64,000 nucleotides of DNA, from the NCBI GenBank assembly GCA_036494715.1, contig DASXNY010000007.1, forward strand, positions 45,475 to 109,474. Direction: 5' to 3'. Made by a program: the position numbers and the translations under genes. Under the pieces are notes generated by a model. The model was not told the origin of the DNA and searched no databases. It saw only the letters and a list, made by a program, of their open reading frames with translations. Positions 58,480-64,000 of the stretch are shown piece after piece; the stretch's first letter is position 1, and the number at the start of each line of letters is the position of its first letter. This DNA comes from JAICJR01 sp036494715. GTDB lineage: Bacteria > Actinomycetota > Thermoleophilia > Solirubrobacterales > Thermoleophilaceae.

Positions 58480-59786
58480 ACCACGCCTCCGCGTTCGGCC
58501 GGTCCGCTGCGCGCGCTGTTCGAGACAATCAGGAGCAGGGCGAGCACGACGAAGTTGGCGAGGATCGAGCTGCCGCCGTAGGAGACGAACGGCAGCGTGA
58601 CTCCGGTGAGCGGGATCACGCGCGTCACGCCGCCGACGATCACGAACACCTGCAGCGCGAACACCGCCGCGAGGCCGGCGGCCAGCAGCTTGGAGAAGCC
58701 GTCGTGGGCGGTGAGCGCGGTCTTGAAACCGCGCGCGACGAACAGCAGGTAGACGCAGATCAGCCCGGCCGCGCCGAACAGGCCGAGCTCATCGGTGATC
58801 ACCGCGTAGATCGTGTCCGTGTGCGCGGCCGGCAGGATCGTGACCGAGCCCCCGCCCGCCACGGGTAACTGCAGCAGCGACTGCCCGAAGCCGCGCCCGA
58901 ACAGGCCGCCGTCGGCCTGGGCGAACAGCGCCTGCGCGATCTGATAACCGGAGGACTCCACGAGGTCCGGCCGGAACGGATGCAGCCAGATCTCCACGCG
59001 GTCGTGCACGTGCGGCACGTGGTTGGCGAAGAAGATCGCCCCGAGCACGAACGCCGCGAGACCTATGACGACGAACGAGACGCGGGCGGTCGCCACGTAG
59101 AGGATCGCGAGGAAGGCCCCGAAGAACATGATCGAGCTGCCCAGGTCACGGATGAAGATCAGCATCAGCATCGCGAGCCCCCAGACCAGGAGCAGCGGCC
59201 CGAAGTGCTTGAGGCTGATGCGCGGGATGCGGCCGCGGACGAGCACGTCGCGCGTCTCGCGCAGGTAGCTCGCCAGGAAGATGACGATCCCGATCTTTGC
59301 GAACTCGGCGGGCTGGAACTGGATCGGCCCGAAGTGGATGGCGAGGTAGGCACCGTTGGTGGCCCCGCCGATCCCGGGGAAGCGCGGCAAGACGAGCAGC
59401 CCGATGCTCACCGCCGCGATCGTGTAGCGGTAGCGCTCGAGCACGCGGTAGTCGCGCAGGAAGACGATCGTCGCGCAGAAGAGGCCGAGCCCGACCACGA
59501 ACCACTCGGCCTGCTCGCGCGCGAGCTTCGCGTCGATCCGGTAGATCATCACCAGGCCAAACGCCGCCAGCAGCGCCGCCAGCGGGAACAGGTACGGGTC
59601 CGCGTTGGGCAGCCGCGCGCGGATGAAGATATGGGCGAACAGGCAGCAGCCGAGGAAGAAGGCGCCGTAGGTGATCGTGACCTTGTTGATCTGCGACGAA
59701 CGCGTGATCAGCACGGCGGTGAAACCGCCGGTGACGAGCAGGGTCACTGGCAGCAGGCCGAACAGCTCGCGTGAGCGGGCGGACAT
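58476..59786 (-). CDS. rodA: RodA/FtsW-type peptidoglycan glycosyltransferase (SEDS)
   Basis: A 436-residue SEDS protein with ten predicted helices. Signature stretches are FGPIQFQPAEFAKIGIVIFL (the conserved QPSE/QPAE-F-x-K region), LIFIRDLGSSIMFFGAFLAI, the extracytoplasmic loop with HTDTIYAVITDELGLFGAA (D-x-I-x-A-x-x-x-E-x-G) and the C-terminal PLTGVTLPFVSYGGSSILAN. It polymerises lipid II into glycan strands with PbpA. Start ATG/GTG at 59786, 3 nt after the pstP stop. The cluster order places it as RodA rather than FtsW. Confidence 0.94.
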   Translation of the reverse strand: MSARSRELFGLLPVTLLVTGGFTAVLITRSSQINKVTITYGAFFLGCCLFAHIFIRARLPNADPYLFPLAALLAAFGLVMIYRIDAKLAREQAEWFVVGLGLFCATIVFLRDYRVLERYRYTIAAVSIGLLVLPRFPGIGGATNGAYLAIHFGPIQFQPAEFAKIGIVIFLASYLRETRDVLVRGRIPRISLKHFGPLLLVWGLAMLMLIFIRDLGSSIMFFGAFLAILYVATARVSFVVIGLAAFVLGAIFFANHVPHVHDRVEIWLHPFRPDLVESSGYQIAQALFAQADGGLFGRGFGQSLLQLPVAGGGSVTILPAAHTDTIYAVITDELGLFGAAGLICVYLLFVARGFKTALTAHDGFSKLLAAGLAAVFALQVFVIVGGVTRVIPLTGVTLPFVSYGGSSILANFVVLALLLIVSNSARSGPAERGGVV

Positions 59787-59789
59787 GCG

Positions 59790-61064
59790 CTAGCCCTCCT
59801 CTCTCCGCTCGAGCGAGCGCACGAGGTCGACGGCGTCGCCGCGGCCGCGCAGCCGGTGGTCGAGCACGGCCTGGCGCTGGCGCGCCGGCAGCGACGCGGC
59901 GGGCACGCTGCTCTCGTACTGCTCGCTGTAGAGCTTCACGCCCAGCGGCAGCTCGTACGGCACGCCCCGGTAGAGCGTCACGAGCCCCGTGTTGTCCGTG
60001 CCGACGAAGTAGAGCTCCCGCGAGGCGGCGTAGAGGCCGCCCGCTGCTGCGATGACGATGATCAGGACGACCGCCGCCGCGAGCGGCCAGCGCGCTCGCC
60101 GGCGTCCCGCCGGCGGCGGCGTCCGCGGTCCGCGGTCCGCAGTCGGCAGGGCGTCAGGACGAGCGCCCTGCCGGCTGCGGACTGTGGTCTGCGGACCGGC
60201 CGTGCTCGTCGCAACAGCCGAACCTGTGTTGTCCGGCCTCATTACCACCGTGTCGCCCCCAGGATCCCCCGCCGGCTCAGCTGGATCGGCGGCCTGGGCC
60301 GGCAGCACTTCGGTGCCGGACAGGGTGTCTGGCTCCTCGTCGCTCTCGCCCTCCTCGGCGACCTTGAAGAGCACGACGGTGATGTTGTCCTTGCCGCCCT
60401 CCGCGTTGGCGGAGGCCACGAGCTCACGTGCCGCCTGCTCGAGCGACGAGCGCCCGCGCAGGATCTCGGCCAGGCGCTCCTCGGACACCATGCCGGTCAG
60501 CCCGTCCGAGCAGAGCAGGTACACGTCGCCGTCCTTGGCTGGGTAGGTGCAGGTCTCGACGTCCACCGTCGGCTCGGGGCCGAGCGCGCGCGTGATGATC
60601 GAGCGCCGCGGGTCCACCTCCGCGTCCTCGGGAGTGAGCTTGCCCATCCGCATCAGCTCCTCCACCAGCGAGTGGTCCTGCGTCAGCCGCTCGAGCTTGT
60701 CGTCGCGGAAGCGGTAGGCGCGGCTGTCGCCCACGTGGCCGAGCGAGATCTCGTTCTCCCCCAAGAACGCCGCGGTGAGCGTGGTGCCCATGCCCGCGTG
60801 CGACTCGTCCGACTGCGCGAGCTCGTAGATCTTGCGGTTGGCGGACTGCGCGATTGCGGCGAGCCGGTCCTCCGGGCCGCCGTCGCTCGCGTCGTGGTGC
60901 GGGAACTCGTCGACGGCGATCTGCGACGCCACCTCGCCCGAGCGTGCGCCGCCCATCCCGTCCGCGACTGCGAACAGCGGCGCCGACTCGTAATAGCGGT
61001 CCTCGTTCGTGTGCCGCTGGCGCCCTACGTCGGTGAGTCCTGCTTCTTCCGCGATTCTGAGCAC
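59790..61064 (-). CDS. pstP: PP2C-type Ser/Thr phosphatase, membrane-anchored
   Basis: A 424-residue phosphatase. The PP2C domain (~1-245) shows RQRHTNEDRYYE, FAVADGMGGARSGEVASQIA, LGHVGDSRAYRFRD, LTQDHSLVEELM, LLCSDGLTGM and GGKDNITVVLF, with all metal-binding Asp residues. A long acidic/Pro-rich linker (~245-330), a membrane helix (~335-355) and a short outer domain follow. It reverses PknB-type phosphorylation. The linker is coded by DNA that forms a large hairpin repeat (60121-60196). Start 61064, 3 nt after fhaB. Confidence 0.93.
   Translation of the reverse strand: MLRIAEEAGLTDVGRQRHTNEDRYYESAPLFAVADGMGGARSGEVASQIAVDEFPHHDASDGGPEDRLAAIAQSANRKIYELAQSDESHAGMGTTLTAAFLGENEISLGHVGDSRAYRFRDDKLERLTQDHSLVEELMRMGKLTPEDAEVDPRRSIITRALGPEPTVDVETCTYPAKDGDVYLLCSDGLTGMVSEERLAEILRGRSSLEQAARELVASANAEGGKDNITVVLFKVAEEGESDEEPDTLSGTEVLPAQAADPAEPAGDPGGDTVVMRPDNTGSAVATSTAGPQTTVRSRQGARPDALPTADRGPRTPPPAGRRRARWPLAAAVVLIIVIAAAGGLYAASRELYFVGTDNTGLVTLYRGVPYELPLGVKLYSEQYESSVPAASLPARQRQAVLDHRLRGRGDAVDLVRSLERREEG
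60121..60196. repeat. 33-bp-arm hairpin repeat within the pstP linker
   Basis: Arms 60121-60153 and 60164-60196 pair at 28 of 33 positions around a 10-nt loop. The outer part is built from GTCCGC units like those at 18976-19033 and 35659-35684. It is in frame inside the Pro/Arg-rich linker and therefore tolerated by the protein. Confidence 0.65.
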
Positions 61065-61067
61065 TGG

Positions 61068-61556
61068 CTACTCCTGGTAGCGGTACTCGGTGTCGCCGAT
61101 GCGGACCTTGTCCGCCATCTTCAGCTGCTCCGCACGACGCAGCTGACGGCCGTTGAGGAAGGTTCCGTTCGTGGAGCCCATGTCCTCGATGTACATGAAG
61201 TCTCCCCGCGCGAAGATCCGCGCATGCGCCGAGGAGGCGAACGGGTCGTCCACCTCGATGTCCGAGCTCGCGGAGCGCCCCATCGTCGCGCCGCCGTCGC
61301 CCAGCTCGAAGATCGCCCCCGGCTCGTGCCCCATCGCCGCCACCACCTCGAGTCGCGGCTCCACGCCCGCCCGCAGCTCCGCCCCGGTGCGCCGGCGCTC
61401 CTCGCGACCGCCCGGCGCCGGACCCTCGGCCACGATGCTCGCGTCCTCGTGCCGCGTCATGTCGCGCATCGAGCTGCGCGCCACCCAGAGGAGGAACAGG
61501 TAGAGCACGATCAGGAAGGCGAACTTGAGCGCGACCGCGACCGGATCTGTCGTCAC
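61068..61556 (-). CDS. fhaB: FHA-domain membrane protein
   Basis: A 162-residue protein with one N-terminal helix (ALKFAFLIVLYLFLLWVARS) and a C-terminal FHA domain (~85-160: GATMGRSASSDIEVDDPFAS, SAHARI, DMGSTNGTFLNGR). FHA domains bind phosphothreonine; FhaB/FipA couples PknA/PknB phosphorylation to wall synthesis and division. GTG 61556 is preceded by CAGGAG and lies 2 nt after the fhaA stop. The order fhaA-fhaB-pstP is as in mycobacteria. Confidence 0.92.
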   Translation of the reverse strand: MTTDPVAVALKFAFLIVLYLFLLWVARSSMRDMTRHEDASIVAEGPAPGGREERRRTGAELRAGVEPRLEVVAAMGHEPGAIFELGDGGATMGRSASSDIEVDDPFASSAHARIFARGDFMYIEDMGSTNGTFLNGRQLRRAEQLKMADKVRIGDTEYRYQE

Positions 61557-61558
61557 GA

Positions 61559-62311
61559 CTACTCCTGCTCGAAGGACAGTCGGGAGAGGCCCAGCATGAT
61601 CTCGTCGCCCGGCTTCAGGACGGCGTGCTCCACACGCTTGCCGTTCACCTTCACGCCGTTGGTGGAGCCAAGGTCGGCCACCATCCAGGTGTCGCCCTGG
61701 CGCCGCAGCTCGGCGTGCCGCCTCGACACGTTGGGGTCGTCCACCACCACGTCGCAATCGCGGCTGCGTCCCATCACCACACGCGCGCCGGTGAGCACCG
61801 TGCGCCTGCCGTCGCTCACGAGCAGCGCCCGCGTCGGCGCCGGAGCGTCCGCCAGCCGATGCGCCTCGGCGTCGGGCGAGTAGACCATCGTGTGGCCATA
61901 GTCCGCCGGCTGGGGCTCGTACTCCCCGGACTCCTCGTCGGGCGGCTGGATCAAGTGGGCCTGGATGCCGAACTCCCCGAGCTTGAGCCTGTCGTCGGTC
62001 TTGAACTCCACGGTGGGACGCGTGACAAGGGCGAGTCCCTCCCCGCGCGCGTGCTCGAGCAGGTAGTCGGAGAGCTCCTTCTTCAACGCTCCCTCGTAGC
62101 TCGAGAACTGGTCACGGTCGCCGGGCGACAGGAAGACCACGTACTCGTTCGGCACATACGTGCGCGAGATCGAGACCACCTGGCTCTCCTCCATCTCCTT
62201 GGCAAGCTTGCGCGCCAGCTCCACCGGCTGCACGCGCGATTTGAAGGCTCGGCTGAAGGCCCCCTCTACGAAGGACTCGAGCTTTGCCTCGAGGTTGCGC
62301 AGAACGCTCAT
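61559..62311 (-). CDS. fhaA: FHA-domain protein with DUF3662
   Basis: A 250-residue cytoplasmic protein. Residues ~1-115 form the DUF3662 (FhaA N-terminal) domain (MSVLRNLEAKLESFVEGAFS, FKSRVQPVELARKLAKEMEE). After a Glu/Pro linker, residues ~170-248 form an FHA domain (ARVVMGRSRDCDVVVDDPNV, SRRHAEL, DLGSTNGVKVNG). In mycobacteria FhaA binds phosphorylated MviN/MurJ and regulates wall synthesis. ATG 62311 is 12 nt downstream of the kinase gene stop. It is the canonical first gene of the cluster. Confidence 0.92.
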   Translation of the reverse strand: MSVLRNLEAKLESFVEGAFSRAFKSRVQPVELARKLAKEMEESQVVSISRTYVPNEYVVFLSPGDRDQFSSYEGALKKELSDYLLEHARGEGLALVTRPTVEFKTDDRLKLGEFGIQAHLIQPPDEESGEYEPQPADYGHTMVYSPDAEAHRLADAPAPTRALLVSDGRRTVLTGARVVMGRSRDCDVVVDDPNVSRRHAELRRQGDTWMVADLGSTNGVKVNGKRVEHAVLKPGDEIMLGLSRLSFEQE

Positions 62312-62323
62312 CCCTAAGCCATC

Positions 62324-64000
62324 CTAGGGAAGAGTTGGGGCAGTCAACGGCGCTCCCGCGCCCCGCACGTGCGCGCTTGCGACCGCCAGCCCCGCCCCGA
62401 GCAGAGCACCTACGGTGGCCCCGCGCGCCGTAGTTAGCTGGACGTTTGCCTGGAGCAGCCCGTCGGTGACGTGGAGGGCCGCAACGAGCCCCGCCGCCCA
62501 GCAGGTCGCGAGGATCGCGTCGAAGGCGAGGGAGCGGCCGCGGACGGCGAGCGGCAGCAGCACGGCAAAGGCCGCGAACACCGCGATTGGCGCCAGTGCG
62601 GGCCCGCTGATGGCCGGAAAGACGGCGTGCTCGGCCGCGTGCGCGAGCGACCCGTCCCAGCGCGCTCGCGGGCGGGTGCCGTCGGCCACGCCGTAGAGCA
62701 GCGAGCGCCCGGTCACCACCTCCGCGGCCACCATCCAGAGGAAGCCGGCCGCGCCGAGGCCGGCCCGCCGCCAGGCGGTCGGCGCGAGGATGCCCGCCAG
62801 CGCCACGTACAGCGGCCCCAGCCCGATCGCGCCCAGCGCCGGGGCCAGTGCGGGCACCGACCACAACACGCCGCCGCGCGGGATCAGGACCACGGTCGCC
62901 ACGGCCACGAGGCCGAGCACGAACGCCGTGCCGGGCTGCTCGGTCCCCAGCCAGCCGATCAGCGCGACCGCCGCGGCGATCCAGCCGATGCGCGGGAACA
63001 GCGCCACCGCCAGCGTGGCCGCCCCCGCGGCCACGATCGCAGTGACGGGAGGCTTGGGCCCGAGCAGGTCGAGGGCCAGCAGCATCAACACCCCGGCGGC
63101 CACGGCGGCGAGGGCCCGCGAAGGCACCGCGAGCGGCTGGCGCGGACGCCAGCGGCGCGGCTCGCGCTCCGCCAGGCCGAAGCGCTGTAGCGTGGCCGGT
63201 TCCACCAGGCCGCCCTCCTCGTCGAGCTCCTTCGAGGCGTGCTCGAGCGTGACGCGCATCACCTCCAGCGACGGCCGCCGGTCCGGGCGCGGGTCGAGGG
63301 CGGCGTCGATTGCCTGGCAGAGGCGCTCGGGCAGGTCGCGCCGCCGCGAGCGCAGCCGTGGCAGCGAGCGGCCGAGGTTGCGTGCCGTCGCGGCCGGACC
63401 GCGCGCCTTTACGGGATTCGAGCCGGTCCAGCCCTCGTAGAGGGTCAGCGCGAGGGCGTAGACGTCCACAGCCGGGGTGATGCGCTCGCCCTCCGCCTGC
63501 TCGGGCGCCATGTACGCGAGCGTTCCCACGACGTCGCCGGTACGCGTGACGTCGCTTTCCGCCAAGTGCGCCACGCCGAAGTCCGTGAGCTTCGCGAAGC
63601 CGGCGCCGGCGGCCGGCTCGGCCACCACCATCACGTTCTGCGGCTTCACGTCGCGATGGATCACGCCCTTCGCGTGCGCGTGATCGAGCGCCTGGCAGAG
63701 GGCGCTGCCGATGCGCGCCACGTCGCGGTCGGACAGGGCGTTGCCGCGCAGGAGCTCCGCGTACGTTCGGCCCCGAACAAGCTCCGACACGAGGTACAGC
63801 GCGTCGTCGTCCCCACCCAGCTCGTACAGCGACACGATGCCGGGATGGTTGAGTCGCGCCGCCGCCCGCGCCTCGCGCTCCGCTCGCATCGGGGCCGGAC
63901 CATCGGCGTCCTCGCGCGGGATCACCTTGACCGCCACCTCGCGCTCGAGCTTCTCGTCCCAGCCGAGCCAAACGGTGCCGTAGCCGCCGGCGCCAAGCCG
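62324..64000 (-). CDS. Ser/Thr protein kinase with multi-helix membrane domain, N-terminus outside the window
   Basis: The frame is open to the last base of the window, giving at least 558 codons. The visible kinase begins at its P-loop (RLGAGGYGTVWLGWDEKLER) and continues with VAVKVI, HRDVKPQNVMVV, KLTDFGVAHL, TLAYMAPEQAEG. After residue ~285 come about eight to ten hydrophobic helices (e.g. LAAVAAGVLMLLALDLLGP, VFAAFAVLLPLAVRG), a polytopic domain rather than the single helix of PknA/PknB. It lies where mycobacteria carry no kinase (directly upstream of fhaA), while pknA is missing between pbpA and pknB. It is perhaps a membrane-sensing functional substitute. Confidence 0.9.
   Translation of the reverse strand, partial: RLGAGGYGTVWLGWDEKLEREVAVKVIPREDADGPAPMRAEREARAAARLNHPGIVSLYELGGDDDALYLVSELVRGRTYAELLRGNALSDRDVARIGSALCQALDHAHAKGVIHRDVKPQNVMVVAEPAAGAGFAKLTDFGVAHLAESDVTRTGDVVGTLAYMAPEQAEGERITPAVDVYALALTLYEGWTGSNPVKARGPAATARNLGRSLPRLRSRRRDLPERLCQAIDAALDPRPDRRPSLEVMRVTLEHASKELDEEGGLVEPATLQRFGLAEREPRRWRPRQPLAVPSRALAAVAAGVLMLLALDLLGPKPPVTAIVAAGAATLAVALFPRIGWIAAAVALIGWLGTEQPGTAFVLGLVAVATVVLIPRGGVLWSVPALAPALGAIGLGPLYVALAGILAPTAWRRAGLGAAGFLWMVAAEVVTGRSLLYGVADGTRPRARWDGSLAHAAEHAVFPAISGPALAPIAVFAAFAVLLPLAVRGRSLAFDAILATCWAAGLVAALHVTDGLLQANVQLTTARGATVGALLGAGLAVASAHVRGAGAPLTAPTLP

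Overview
The window is GC-rich actinobacterial chromosome, most likely from Thermoleophilia (Solirubrobacterales-like). The evidence is the fhaA-fhaB-pstP-rodA-pbpA-pknB cell-wall kinase cluster (62311 to 55163), the general protein content (ECF factors with a SnoaL tail, HD-GYP/LuxR fusions, an AbiEi-DUF559 protein, DUF3105, FHA proteins) and dense gene packing with ATGA, GTGA and TTGA start/stop overlaps. I saw no plasmid, phage, IS or CRISPR signature. The lineage call is inference; a marker-gene search would settle it.

Left part (1-18975): a truncated membrane sensor, tRNA-Ala(CGC) directly abutting a methyltransferase gene, an ECF sigma factor diverging from a drug-efflux MFS transporter over what looks like a matched pair of identical promoters, a second methyltransferase, a tandem HD-GYP/LuxR protein, an AraC regulator with a VOC protein, an autoregulated ArsR-SRPBCC fusion, a secreted nuclease-like/lamin-tail protein and a GT-C glycosyltransferase. 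These are followed by a frameshifted AbiEi/DUF559 gene enclosed by two copies of a 39-nt palindrome, pheA-tyrA, a large LuxR ATPase and an orphan CoxL-like molybdenum hydroxylase.

Middle part (19037-48049): an envelope-polysaccharide region. One tight minus-strand operon (27650 to 19037) encodes a kelch protein, a GT4 glycosyltransferase, a DUF5941-type/CDP-alcohol transferase, a nucleotidyltransferase, a glycerol-1-phosphate-dehydrogenase-like enzyme, a second CDP-alcohol transferase and an ABC-2 exporter. Together they look like a pathway for making and exporting a phosphodiester-linked polyol glycan or glycolipid. After a MocR regulator, two hydrolases, a DUF3105 protein and a secreted PGRP amidase, a second set follows: FemAB-like and GNAT acyltransferases, a small phosphoglycosyl transferase, three glycosyltransferases, a PQQ-type propeller, an O-antigen ligase, a FlgD-Ig/amidotransferase-like protein, a LytR_C protein, a CapD-type NDP-sugar dehydratase, DedA and UppP (lipid carrier recycling).

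Right part (48063-64000): purM, MmcQ/YjbR, cupin, a DsbA-like protein and a Ser/Thr kinase with an extracytoplasmic discoidin-like domain. Next comes a 368-nt stretch with its own promoter, a strong hairpin and a small ORF. The window closes with the minus-strand cell-wall operon: a membrane-embedded kinase, FhaA, FhaB, PstP, RodA, PbpA, PASTA-kinase PknB, Ddl and an LLM flavoprotein. This operon probably couples peptidoglycan synthesis and elongation to Ser/Thr phosphorylation.

Regulatory theme: many genes lack a Shine-Dalgarno sequence and instead carry a TANNNT-like -10 hexamer ending about 7 nt before the start codon, which predicts widespread leaderless transcription.
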